A stretch of 64,000 bases of DNA from a bacterium. Its GTDB lineage: Bacteria; Pseudomonadota; Alphaproteobacteria; SP197. Every line of letters starts with the position of its first letter. Positions within the stretch are counted from its first letter, which is position 1. Position numbers and translations under genes: made by a program. The notes under the pieces were generated by a model. It was not told the DNA's origin, searched no databases, and saw only the letters and a list, made by a program, of their open reading frames with translations. The stretch spans positions 62,001 to 126,000 of the forward strand of contig JAPPGE010000060.1 in NCBI GenBank assembly GCA_028821455.1. Reading direction: 5' to 3'. Shown here in pieces: positions 29,256 through 38,762 of the stretch.

Positions 29256-30359
29256 TCAGCCCATGCCGACGATCGGAATGATCTCCTGGTTCCACCTCTG
29301 GATCAGCTCGTCGCGCCTCTTGTTGATGGCGTCCCAGTCCGGCCGAACCAGGGCGTTCATCTCCTCATCACCGAACGGCATCCACGGAACGAGTTCTTCG
29401 CTCAGGGAAACCCCGCTCACGGACGGCGCCGACGCGTACTCTTCGGCGAAGATGTTCTGGGCCGACGGCGCAAGTGCATGGTGAATGAACCGTTGCGCCA
29501 GCGACGCGTTGCGCGCGTTGGCGGGAATCGCGAGCATGTTGGGAACCGCCACCATGCCTTCCTTCGGCTTGGCGAGGCGAATGGTCTCCTGTCCTGCCAG
29601 GTACATGACGTAGGCTTCGCCGTGGTACATGGGCGAGAAGGCAATTTCGCCGCGTTCGAAGATCTGCCGCACGTCGTAGTCCGACGCCATCAGCGCGGCC
29701 TGTGGTGCCACCTCGACCATGGCGGCCCAGCCTGCATCGAAATCGTTCTCGTCCCCGGTGCGCAGTTTCGCAAAGGCGGACACGACGTAGAGCGCCCAGC
29801 TGTCAATTTCCGGCACGGCGTACATTCCGGCGTTGGCGGGGTCGGCGAAGGCTCCCCACGAATCGACCGACTCAATCTGCGCACTATCGTAGACGATGCT
29901 GATGCCGCCGAAGCTCGCGGCAACGGCCTGGCCGTTTCCGTAGATGGACGTGCCGTAAGCGTTCGCGAGATTGGGTATGTCGTCCGCCGACAGCGGCATG
30001 AACATGTTCCGCGCAAAGCCGGGAAGCGCGACATCAAGATCGATGTAGAGAACGTCGAACGGTGGTGCGTCCCGGTTGGCCAGAAGCTTGGCGAACTGGT
30101 CGGTGCTGCTGCCTGGGAGGATGCTGACATCGGCGCCTGTTTCAGCAACGAGCGGATCGATGACGGCACGCTGAACGGTATCGTCCCATACTCCGCCCCA
30201 GGAACCGACAACGAGCTCGCCTTCGGCCCGGGCGGGCATCGAGGACACCCAGGGCGCCACAGCGGCGCCGGCGAGTGCGCCCAAGGTCGAACGCCGGGTC
30301 AGCGCATGGAACATTCCTGATCCCTTGGTTGTCCTGATTGGTTTCCTGAACGCTGACAT
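29256..30359 (-). CDS. Extracellular solute-binding protein, PotD-like
   Basis: Leader HALTRRSTLGALAGAAVAPWVSSMPARAEGELVVGSWGGVWDDTVQRAVIDPL; in operon with permeases. Confidence 0.88.
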   Translation of the reverse strand: MSAFRKPIRTTKGSGMFHALTRRSTLGALAGAAVAPWVSSMPARAEGELVVGSWGGVWDDTVQRAVIDPLVAETGADVSILPGSSTDQFAKLLANRDAPPFDVLYIDLDVALPGFARNMFMPLSADDIPNLANAYGTSIYGNGQAVAASFGGISIVYDSAQIESVDSWGAFADPANAGMYAVPEIDSWALYVVSAFAKLRTGDENDFDAGWAAMVEVAPQAALMASDYDVRQIFERGEIAFSPMYHGEAYVMYLAGQETIRLAKPKEGMVAVPNMLAIPANARNASLAQRFIHHALAPSAQNIFAEEYASAPSVSGVSLSEELVPWMPFGDEEMNALVRPDWDAINKRRDELIQRWNQEIIPIVGMG

Positions 30360-30686
30360 GACGAAATCCTCCTCGAGTTGGTGTTGGAGACTGCGAAGGG
30401 GCTCCAGCTTCTTGGGCACCCGCACGGCCGTCAGGCTCAAACATGTTCGTGTCAATGGCAAGTGTACGTAATCGATTGACGACGGCAAAGCACCGGCGGT
30501 CCTGTGGTGACGAACTTCAGGGCTCAGCCGGTCGCACTGCTTCCGTTCAACAGTATGCTGGTCGCAGCGACAGGGACGACTGAATCGACGGAGCGTGGCC
30601 GTTGGCGTCAAGTGTGCCCGGACTACCTGGTGTGCTGACGACCAAGAGCACCGATTCCCGTCACGAGGCCAGTCCGCACGGCAAAC

Positions 30687-30791
30687 TCACGCGACAAACT
30701 TGCCCCGGTCGACCAGGATGCTCTGACCGGTGATGTTGCGCGTGAGCGGCGAGAGCAGGAAGAGGCAGAGGCCGGCAAGTGTCGTCTGGAA
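30687..30791 (-). pseudogene. 3'-terminal relic of a short-chain dehydrogenase/reductase gene
   Basis: Reverse-strand FQTTLAGLCLFLLSPLTRNITGQSILVDRGKFVA-stop; typical SDR C-terminus (NITGQSILVDGG). Confidence 0.6.
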
Positions 30792-31187
30792 CTATGAGAC
30801 CGCCAAGTCACGAGGTAGAGAGAATCTCGAGCCTCTTGCAGAACCGTCGACACGACAGGATTTCTGCGCTTTACCGGCTGATTTTTCGCTGGGACGTCTC
30901 GGCTTGGGGGTCATGGCCTGATTCAGTCGGGTATCGGGCATGGCCTCGTTCCGGACATCCCTGGAAGGCCACCTGATCCACGATAACCGGACAGTCTCGT
31001 CCGCTTGGCACTTCACGGCCATGGGAAAGGACGTCACATCGCCCGTCGGCACGTCGTCGCCCCAGCACTCGATCACCGCGAGCGCGCCGCTTTGCCTGAA
31101 CACCACCGCTGCCACTTGGGCATGCTCACGAAAGGCCTTCATGTTCGCGGTCGGCACTGCGGCTCCAATTCCGTCTGCATAGCGCAT
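30792..31187 (-). pseudogene. Truncated DUF1428-family gene (N-terminal part intact, aberrant C-terminus)
   Basis: MRYADGIGAAVPTANMKAFREHAQVAAVVFRQSGALAVIECWGDDVPTGDVTSFPMAVKCQADETVRLSWIRWPSRDVRNEAM then unrelated tail. Confidence 0.7.
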
Positions 31188-31357
31188 GTCCTGCTCCTTG
31201 CGGCGCGGCGGCGGCGATGCAGTTAATCGACATCACAGATCGCCAGACGCAACCATCTCGCAGGTGCTGGCCGCAGAAATCAGCCCACGGAGGCGCTTGT
31301 CGGTGCATGCCTTCCGTCGATAGACTGCTGGCCGGCGCCGGTGATGATGGAGTAGCC

Positions 31358-33811
31358 ATGGCGGACTTTCCTGGAACCGCACGGGTGGTGATCATCGGCG
31401 GCGGCGCCGTGGGAGCCTCGTGCCTCTATCACCTGGCACGCGCCGGCTGGACCGACTGCGTGCTGCTCGAGAAGAACGAACTGACCGCAGGATCGACCTG
31501 GCATGCCGCCGGCAATGTGCCGACCTTCTCGGCCAGCTGGTCGGTCATGAACATGCAGCGCTACTCGGCCGAGCTCTACCGCGGACTCGCCGAGGCTGTC
31601 GACTACCCGATGAACTATCACGTGACCGGGTCGATCCGCCTGGCGCATTCCGACAACCGCATGCTGGAGTTCGAGAGGGTGGTCGGCATGGGCCGCTACC
31701 AGGGCATGGATGTCAGGACCTGCACGACCGGTGAACTGAAGGAACTCTATCCCTATCTCGAGACCCACGATCTCGCCGGCGGCCTCTATGATCCCTACGA
31801 CGGCGACATCGATCCTGCCCAGCTGACCCAGGCCCTGGCCAAGGGCGCGCGCGACCTCGGCGCCACCGTCGTGCGGTTCTGCTCCGTCACCGGAGTGAGG
31901 CGGATGAGCGAATGGGTGGTGGAAACCGCGCAGGGCGACATCCGCTGCCAGTACGTGGTGAATGCCGCCGGCTACCGCGCCGGAGAGGTCGGCGCCATGT
32001 TCGGCCGCGAGGTGCCGGTCGTCGCCATGGCGCACCAGTACATGCTCACCGGGGACATTCCCGAACTGAAGGCCTACACGGAAAGGACCGGACGCAAGTT
32101 GCCCCTGTTGCGCGACGTCGACAGCAGCTACTACCTGCGCCAGGAGAAGTCTGGCCTCAATCTCGGCCCCTACGAGAGAAACTGCCGCGCCCACTGGATC
32201 AGCGACGACGATCCCATGCCGGAGGATTTCTCCTTCATGCTCTATCCCGAGGATCTCGAACGCCTCGCGTGGTACATCGAGGACGCCATGGCGAGGGTGC
32301 CGTTGCTCGCCGAGGGCGGTGTCAGCCGGACCATCAACGGACCGATCCCCTATGCGCCGGACGGCAATCCCCTGATCGGTCCGATGCCGGGCGTGCCGGA
32401 CGCCTTCGAGGCCTGCGTCTTCACCTTCGGCATTGCCCAGGCGGGCGGCGCCGGCAAGGTGCTTGCCGAATGGGTGACCGAGGGCGCCACCGAATGGGAC
32501 ATGTGGTCCTGCGATCCACGTCGATTCACCGACTACGCCGACCGCGATCACGCCATCGCCAAGGGCATCGAGGTCTACGGCCACGAGTATGCCATGCACT
32601 TCCCGCATCACGCCTGGCCCGCCGGACGCGACAAGCGCGTGTCGCCGGTCCACGACAGGATCCGGGCCATGGGGGGGCAGATGGGCGCCTATGGCGGATG
32701 GGAACGCGCCAACTGGTTTGCCCGTCCTGGAGACGACACCTCCGAGGAGGCGACGCAAACCTGGGAGCGCGATGGACCCTGGTTTCCGCGGATTCGCGAG
32801 GAATGCCTCGCCGTGCGCGACGCCGTGGGCGTTCTCGATCTTGCGGGGTTCTCCTGGTTCCACCTGAAGGGCGACGGAGCGCGGGACTGGCTGCGTGAGA
32901 TGATCACGGGCGGCGTGCCGCGGGTCGGCCGCCTGGGACTGGGCTATTTTGCCGACGATGCCGGGCGGATCATCACCGAACTCTCGATCATCCGTCTCGA
33001 TGAAAACGAGATGTACCTCATCAGTGCGGGCGCCGCGCAGTGGCACGACCGCGACTGGCTGGTGAAACACCTGCCGGCACAGTCTTGCCTGACGCTGGAG
33101 AATCAGACAGGACGGCGGTGCTGCCAGATCGTTTCCGGGCCTCATGCCCGCGCCCTCATCGGTGACCTCTGCGATGCCGATCTCACCCTGCCGTGGCTCA
33201 CCTGGCAGGAGACGACGATCGCCGGAGCCCGCGTCCTGCTGATCCGGGTGTCCTATGCGGGCGCGCTTGGCTGGGAGATCCACAGCAACGCCGCCGACAC
33301 ACCCGCTGTCTACGATGCGCTGCTTGAAGCGGGACAGCGCCACGGCCTCAGGCCCTTCGGCATGTTCGCTCTCAACAGCCTGCGCCTGGAAAAGGGCTAC
33401 CGTGCCTGGAAGGCGGATCTGTCGACGGACTACACCATCCTCGAGGGCGGCCTTGAGCGCTTCGTGAAGTGGGACAAGGACTCCTTCAGGGGCAAGCTGG
33501 CCCTGGAAAACCAGCGCCAGCAGGGAGTCGCAAAGCGTTTCGCCACCATGACCGTCGAAGCCGGCGCCTATGACGCACCCTACATGTCCACCATCTGGAA
33601 GGATGACGCCATGGTCGGAGAAACCACCTCCGGCGGCTGGGGGCACCGGATCGGGAAATCCATCGCGCTCGGCATAGTGCGGCGCGATTGCGCCGAACCC
33701 GGCACCCGCCTGGAGATCGAGATGTACGGCCGCCGCTACCCGGCCACCGTTCAGCCCGACCAGCCGCTCTTCGACCCCGAGAACCTGTCACTGAAGGATT
33801 CAGGATCATGA
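31358..33811 (+). CDS. FAD-dependent oxidoreductase fused to GcvT/aminomethyltransferase domain (dimethylglycine/sarcosine dehydrogenase family), copy 1
   Basis: RVVIIGGGAVGASCLYHLARAG...LTAGSTWHAAG N-terminus; C-terminal GcvT-like YAGALGWEIHSNA, NSLRLEKGYRAWKADLSTDYTILEGGLERFVKW. Confidence 0.92.
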   Translation: MADFPGTARVVIIGGGAVGASCLYHLARAGWTDCVLLEKNELTAGSTWHAAGNVPTFSASWSVMNMQRYSAELYRGLAEAVDYPMNYHVTGSIRLAHSDNRMLEFERVVGMGRYQGMDVRTCTTGELKELYPYLETHDLAGGLYDPYDGDIDPAQLTQALAKGARDLGATVVRFCSVTGVRRMSEWVVETAQGDIRCQYVVNAAGYRAGEVGAMFGREVPVVAMAHQYMLTGDIPELKAYTERTGRKLPLLRDVDSSYYLRQEKSGLNLGPYERNCRAHWISDDDPMPEDFSFMLYPEDLERLAWYIEDAMARVPLLAEGGVSRTINGPIPYAPDGNPLIGPMPGVPDAFEACVFTFGIAQAGGAGKVLAEWVTEGATEWDMWSCDPRRFTDYADRDHAIAKGIEVYGHEYAMHFPHHAWPAGRDKRVSPVHDRIRAMGGQMGAYGGWERANWFARPGDDTSEEATQTWERDGPWFPRIREECLAVRDAVGVLDLAGFSWFHLKGDGARDWLREMITGGVPRVGRLGLGYFADDAGRIITELSIIRLDENEMYLISAGAAQWHDRDWLVKHLPAQSCLTLENQTGRRCCQIVSGPHARALIGDLCDADLTLPWLTWQETTIAGARVLLIRVSYAGALGWEIHSNAADTPAVYDALLEAGQRHGLRPFGMFALNSLRLEKGYRAWKADLSTDYTILEGGLERFVKWDKDSFRGKLALENQRQQGVAKRFATMTVEAGAYDAPYMSTIWKDDAMVGETTSGGWGHRIGKSIALGIVRRDCAEPGTRLEIEMYGRRYPATVQPDQPLFDPENLSLKDSGS

Positions 33812-36258
33812 CGGATCTTCCAAGCAAGGCTCGCGCCGTCATCGTCGGTGGAGGTGTCTCCGGTTCATCGGTCGCCTACCACCTCGCCAAGCTCGGCTGG
33901 CAGGACGTTGTTCTCCTCGAGAGACAGCAACTGACCTCGGGCACCACGTGGCATGCCGCCGGGCTGGTCGGACAGCTGCGGTCGGGGCAGAACATGACGC
34001 GGCTGGCGAAGTACTCGGCGGACCTCTACACCAAGCTCGAGGAAGAGACCGGTGTCGCCACCGGCATGCGCCAGAACGGCTCCATCACCGTGGCTCTCAC
34101 CAGCGAGCGACTCGAGGAGATCACCCGCACGGCCTCGCTGGCCCGTGCCTTCGGCGTTGAGGTCAACGAGATCTCGCCTGGTGAAGCCGGGAACCTCTAT
34201 CCGTGGCTCAACGTCAGCGATGTCGTGGGCGCCGTCCATCTTCCCCTGGACGGTCAGTGCGATCCGGCCAACATCGCCCTTGCCCTGGCCTCCGGCGCCC
34301 GCCAGCGAGGCGTGACCATCGCCGAAGGCGTGAAGGTGACGGACGTCCACCGGGCAAACGGGCGGGTGACGGGCGTCTCCTGGGAGTCCGAAGGTGCCAG
34401 GGGGTCGATCGCCAGCGATGTCGTGGTGAACTGCGCCGGCATGTGGGCGCGCGATCTCGGCGCACTCTCCGGAGTCAACATCCCGCTTCACGCCTGCGAG
34501 CACTTCTACATCGTCACCGAACCGGTGGAAGGACTCGGACGGCTGCCGGTCCTCCGGGTGCCCGACGAGTGGGCCTACTACAAGGAGGATGCGGGCAAGA
34601 TGATGCTCGGCGCCTTCGAGCCGGATGCCAAGCCCTGGGGCATGGAGGGCATCCCGGAGGATTTCTGTTTCGATCAGCTGCCCGAGGACATCGCCCATTT
34701 TGAACCGGTTCTCGAGAAGGCGATCAACCGCATGCCTATGCTTGCCGAGGCCGGCATCCACACGTTCTTCAACGGACCTGAGAGTTTCACGCCGGACAAC
34801 AGCTACTACCTGGGCGAAACACCGGAACTGAGGGGCTACTTCGTCGCCTGCGGCTACAACTCCATCGGCATCGTGTCGTCGGGAGGTGCCGGCATGGCGC
34901 TGGCGCAGTGGATCGAGGACGGCGAACCACCCTTTGACCTGTGGGATGTCGACATCCGCCGGGTCCAGCCCTTCCAGAGGAACCGGACCTATCTCAGGGA
35001 CAGGGTGAGCGAGTCGCTCGGACTGCTCTATGCCGATCACTTCCCCTACCGCCAGCCGCAGACCGCCCGCGGCGTGCGCCGGTCGCCGATCCACGATCAT
35101 CTGAAGGCCCGCGGAGCCTGTTTCGGCGTCGTCGCCGGCTGGGAACGGGCCAACTGGTTCGCCCGCGACGGCATGGCGCCCGAGTACCGCTACACGTGGA
35201 AGCGCCAGAACTGGTTCGGCTGCGCTCGCGAGGAGCATCTCGCGGTGAGGACGGGTGTCGGTCTCTTCGACATGACCTCGTTCGGCAAGATCCGGGCCGA
35301 GGGTGCGGACGCCGCGGCGGTCCTGAACCGCATCTGTGCCAACGAGATCGATGTCGAGACTGGACGGCTCGTCTACACCCAGTTTCTCAACCACCACGGC
35401 GGGATCGAGTGCGACTGCACCGTCACAAGGCTCTCCGAAACCGCATTTCTGATCGTCACGCCCGGGGCAACCCTGATGCGGGACCTCGCATGGCTCAAAC
35501 GTCACACGCCGGACGACGCGCGCGTTGTCTACACCGACGTCACGGCCGCAGAATCGGTCCTCTGTCTCATGGGTCCGCAATCACGAGACGTGCTCAACGC
35601 CTGTTCCCCGGCGGATCTTTCAAACGATCATCATCCCTTCGGAACCATGCGGGAAATCGAGATCGGCTACGCCATCTGCCGCGCCCACCGGGTCAGCTAC
35701 GTCGGCGAACTCGGCTGGGAACTCTATGTCAGCACCGAGATGGCGGCCCATGTCTTCGAGACGCTCGAGGAAGCAGGCCGGCCCTTCGATCTGTGTCTGG
35801 CCGGCCTCCATGTCCTCGACAGCTGCCGCATCGAGAAGGCCTTCCGGCATTTCGGCCACGACATCACGGACGAGGATCACGTGCTCGAGGCGGGTCTCGG
35901 ATTTGCCGTGCGTGTGCAGAAACCCGACTTCATCGGCCGGGACGCCGTCCTCAGGAAGAAGGACGAGGGCCTGAAACGACGCATGGTGCAATTCATGCTC
36001 GAGGATCCCGAGCCCCTGCTCTACCACAACGAGCCGATCGTGCGGGACGGCCGCATCGTCAGCTACCTGACATCGGGCAACTACGGTCACCATCTCGGCG
36101 GCGCCATCGGCATGGGCTACGTTCCCCTTGAAACAGGTGAGACTGCCGACGGTCTCCTTGCGTCCTCATACGAAATCGAGGTCGCCGGGACGAGAACCAC
36201 CGCCCGCGCCTCCCTGAGACCCATGTACGACCCCAAGTCCGAGCGTGTGCGCATGTAG
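33808..36258 (+). CDS. FAD-GcvT dimethylglycine/sarcosine dehydrogenase-family protein, copy 2
   Basis: RAVIVGGGVSGSSVAYHLAKLGWQDVVLLERQQLTSGTTWHAAG; GELGWELYVSTEM, DSCRIEKAFRHFGHDITDEDHVLEAGLGFAV; ATGA overlap with copy 1. Confidence 0.92.
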   Translation: MTDLPSKARAVIVGGGVSGSSVAYHLAKLGWQDVVLLERQQLTSGTTWHAAGLVGQLRSGQNMTRLAKYSADLYTKLEEETGVATGMRQNGSITVALTSERLEEITRTASLARAFGVEVNEISPGEAGNLYPWLNVSDVVGAVHLPLDGQCDPANIALALASGARQRGVTIAEGVKVTDVHRANGRVTGVSWESEGARGSIASDVVVNCAGMWARDLGALSGVNIPLHACEHFYIVTEPVEGLGRLPVLRVPDEWAYYKEDAGKMMLGAFEPDAKPWGMEGIPEDFCFDQLPEDIAHFEPVLEKAINRMPMLAEAGIHTFFNGPESFTPDNSYYLGETPELRGYFVACGYNSIGIVSSGGAGMALAQWIEDGEPPFDLWDVDIRRVQPFQRNRTYLRDRVSESLGLLYADHFPYRQPQTARGVRRSPIHDHLKARGACFGVVAGWERANWFARDGMAPEYRYTWKRQNWFGCAREEHLAVRTGVGLFDMTSFGKIRAEGADAAAVLNRICANEIDVETGRLVYTQFLNHHGGIECDCTVTRLSETAFLIVTPGATLMRDLAWLKRHTPDDARVVYTDVTAAESVLCLMGPQSRDVLNACSPADLSNDHHPFGTMREIEIGYAICRAHRVSYVGELGWELYVSTEMAAHVFETLEEAGRPFDLCLAGLHVLDSCRIEKAFRHFGHDITDEDHVLEAGLGFAVRVQKPDFIGRDAVLRKKDEGLKRRMVQFMLEDPEPLLYHNEPIVRDGRIVSYLTSGNYGHHLGGAIGMGYVPLETGETADGLLASSYEIEVAGTRTTARASLRPMYDPKSERVRM

Positions 36259-36268
36259 GGACCAAGCC

Positions 36269-37852
36269 ATGACCGACCGCGATTCTGCCGACACCTCTCC
36301 CCGGCGCAGCCGCCGTGGCGGAGGACGTGCCGCCCGCAAGGCCGCGCGTGCCGCGCCCTTGCCCGACAACATGAGGCCGGTGAGACCCGGCCTCGAGGGG
36401 GGCACCTACAGGCCCCTCAGCGATACCGACATGGAGAAGATCAACAACACGGCCCTTGTTGCCCTCGAGGAAGTCGGCCTCAGTGACGCTCCTCCAAGCG
36501 GTGTCGAGATTCTCACGGGAGCCGGCGCCATCGCCGGCGACGATGGCCGCATCCGCTTCCCCCGTGCCCTTGTCGAGGACATGCTCGCCATCGCGGCGCG
36601 CGACTTCACGCTTCATGGCCAGGATCCGCTCCATGACCTGCGCCCGGGAGGGTACCGCGTGCATTTCGGCACTGCCGGCGCCGCCGTCTTCGTCTACGAT
36701 CCGGCGACGCGCGAGAACCGCGAACCGACCGTCCAGGACCTCTATGATTCGGCGCGCATCGTCGATTCCCTGGACAACATCCATTTCTTCCAGCGCACGC
36801 TGACACCGCGCGACACGGTCGATCCGCGCGACATGGACCTCAACACGCTCTACGCCTGCATCTCGGGCACCACCAAGCACATCGGCACGGCCTTCACCCT
36901 GGCGGACTACGCCGCCGAGGGACTCGACATGCTCCACATGATCGCCGGATCCGAGGAGACCTGGCGGCAGCGGCCATTCGTTTCAAACTCGAACTGCTTC
37001 GTCGTGCCGCCGATGAAGTTCGCCACCGAGAGCTGCCTGGTGATGGAGACCCTGATCCGGGGCGGCATGCCGATCCTGCTGCTCTCCGCGGGCCAGGCCG
37101 GCGCCACCGCGCCCGCACCCCTTGCCGGTGCGGTCGTGCAGGCGGTAGCCGAGTGCCTTGCCGGCCTCGTCTACGTCAACGCGCTCTCGCCCGGCCATCC
37201 GGCCATCTTCGGCACCTGGCCCTTCGTCTCCGATCTGCGCACCGGCGCCATGTCCGGCGGCTCGCCCGAACAGGGACTGCTCACCGCGGCCTGCGGACAG
37301 ATGGCACGCTACTATGATCTCCCGGGAGGGTCGGCCTGCGCGATGTCCGATTCCAAGGAGATGGACATGCAGGCCGGGTACGAACGGGGTCTCGCCAATG
37401 TCATGGCCGGGCTCTCCGGACTCAATCTCGTCTACGAGAGCGTCGGCATGCATTCGTCCCTGCTGTCGCACTGTCTCGAGGCCCTTTTCGTCGACAATGA
37501 CGTCATCGGCGCCTGCATGCGCTGCGTGCGCGGCATCGAGGTCAATGACGAGACCATGGCGCTCGACACGATGAAGGAGGTGTGCCTCGGGGGCCCCGGC
37601 CACTATCTGGGCGCCGACCAGACCCTGAGGCTGATGCAGACCGAGTACGTCTACCCGACGGTCGGCGACCGCTCGAGCCCGAAGGAATGGCTGGAGAACG
37701 ACCGTCCCGATCTCGTGTCGAAGGCGATCGGACGCAAGGACACACTGCTCGCCTCCTACTATCCGGCCCACATTCCGGAAGCGACCGATACCGCCATCCG
37801 CGAGCGCTACGCCATCTTCCTCCCACGCGAGAACATGCTGCCGGCAGCCTGA
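36269..37852 (+). CDS. Trimethylamine methyltransferase (MttB)-superfamily protein, non-pyrrolysine type
   Basis: ALVEDMLAIAARDFTLHGQDP, VHFGTAGAAVFVYDPATRENREPTVQDLYDSARIVDSLDNIHFF, LNTLYACISGTTKHIGTAF, IRGGMPILLLSAGQAGATAPAPLAGAVVQAVAE, LFVDNDVIGACMRCVRGIEV; uninterrupted ORF. Confidence 0.88.
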   Translation: MTDRDSADTSPRRSRRGGGRAARKAARAAPLPDNMRPVRPGLEGGTYRPLSDTDMEKINNTALVALEEVGLSDAPPSGVEILTGAGAIAGDDGRIRFPRALVEDMLAIAARDFTLHGQDPLHDLRPGGYRVHFGTAGAAVFVYDPATRENREPTVQDLYDSARIVDSLDNIHFFQRTLTPRDTVDPRDMDLNTLYACISGTTKHIGTAFTLADYAAEGLDMLHMIAGSEETWRQRPFVSNSNCFVVPPMKFATESCLVMETLIRGGMPILLLSAGQAGATAPAPLAGAVVQAVAECLAGLVYVNALSPGHPAIFGTWPFVSDLRTGAMSGGSPEQGLLTAACGQMARYYDLPGGSACAMSDSKEMDMQAGYERGLANVMAGLSGLNLVYESVGMHSSLLSHCLEALFVDNDVIGACMRCVRGIEVNDETMALDTMKEVCLGGPGHYLGADQTLRLMQTEYVYPTVGDRSSPKEWLENDRPDLVSKAIGRKDTLLASYYPAHIPEATDTAIRERYAIFLPRENMLPAA

Positions 37853-37984
37853 ATTCGGCAGTTTTTTCGTTGTGAAGAGGGCCTTTGCCCTGACCGCGAC
37901 CGACCGTATCAACAAGTCCGGTTGTCCTGGACCCGTGATCAACGTTTCCTCTTGCGGCGGGGCCGCCCGCACCTTGCGCCGGTG

Positions 37985-38761
37985 TCAGAACGTGGCGGTG
38001 ACGCCGCCGTCCACCACGAGGACCTGGCCGGTGATGTAGGCGGCGTCCGACGAAACGAGAAAGGCGGCAGGCCCGGCAAGATCTTCCGGACAGCCGGTCC
38101 GACCGAGCGGGATCTTGCGGTACTTCAGGTACACCGTCCTGAAGTACTCGGTATCGTGCTCGTGGCTGCCGTCGGGAAGACGGGCCATGCGGGTGTCGAT
38201 GAAGCCCGGGGCAATGGCGTTCACGGTCATTCCCCGGGGCGCCAGGTCGCAGGCAAGCGCACGGACCATGTTCACGATTCCTCCCTTGGCGCTGCTGTAG
38301 GGAAGGGAGTCGGGGGAGCCGAAAAGACCCATGATGCTCGCCGTCATGAGAATACGTCCGCCGCTTCGCTCCATGAGCGGCAGGGCGGCAAGCGTGCAGA
38401 CCAGCGCACCGTCGAGATTGGTTCGCGTCACCTTGCGGAAATGCTCGATCGTCAGGTCCCCGATCGGGCTGATATCGAGTATCGCGGCATTGTTGACGAG
38501 CACGTCGAGACGCCCGTGCTCCTCGTCGATGCTGGCGAGCGCACGCCGGCAGGCGGCCTGATCGGTGATGTCCAGGGTGACGGGAGTGGCGCGGGCCGTA
38601 TCGTCGGCCGGCAGCCGGTCGATGGCCCGTTGCGCCTCGCCGCCATCGATGTCGGCGAGGATGACGTGGCCGCCCTCCGCCAGCAGACGTGTCGCGATCG
38701 CAAGGCCGATGCCCCGCGCGGCGCCGGTGACGAGCGCCACCTGTTTCTCGAAACGTTTCAT
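37985..38761 (-). CDS. SDR-family NAD(P)-dependent oxidoreductase
   Basis: VALVTGAARGIGLAIATRLL, VNNAAI, YSSAKGGIVNMVRALA, ITGQVLVVDGGVTATF. Confidence 0.92.
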   Translation of the reverse strand: MKRFEKQVALVTGAARGIGLAIATRLLAEGGHVILADIDGGEAQRAIDRLPADDTARATPVTLDITDQAACRRALASIDEEHGRLDVLVNNAAILDISPIGDLTIEHFRKVTRTNLDGALVCTLAALPLMERSGGRILMTASIMGLFGSPDSLPYSSAKGGIVNMVRALACDLAPRGMTVNAIAPGFIDTRMARLPDGSHEHDTEYFRTVYLKYRKIPLGRTGCPEDLAGPAAFLVSSDAAYITGQVLVVDGGVTATF

Positions 38762-38762
38762 G

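Noticed and set aside
31280-33646. 788-aa minus-strand ORF opposite the FAD-GcvT gene
   Set aside because: Shadow ORF: antisense to a well-supported CDS in high-GC DNA; composition His/Gly/Arg-rich with no recognisable motif.
33865-35580. 571-aa minus-strand ORF opposite FAD-GcvT copy 2
   Set aside because: Antisense shadow ORF.
36269-37852. Possible pyrrolysine-containing MttB
   Set aside because: No in-frame TAG in the ORF; it is a non-Pyl superfamily member.
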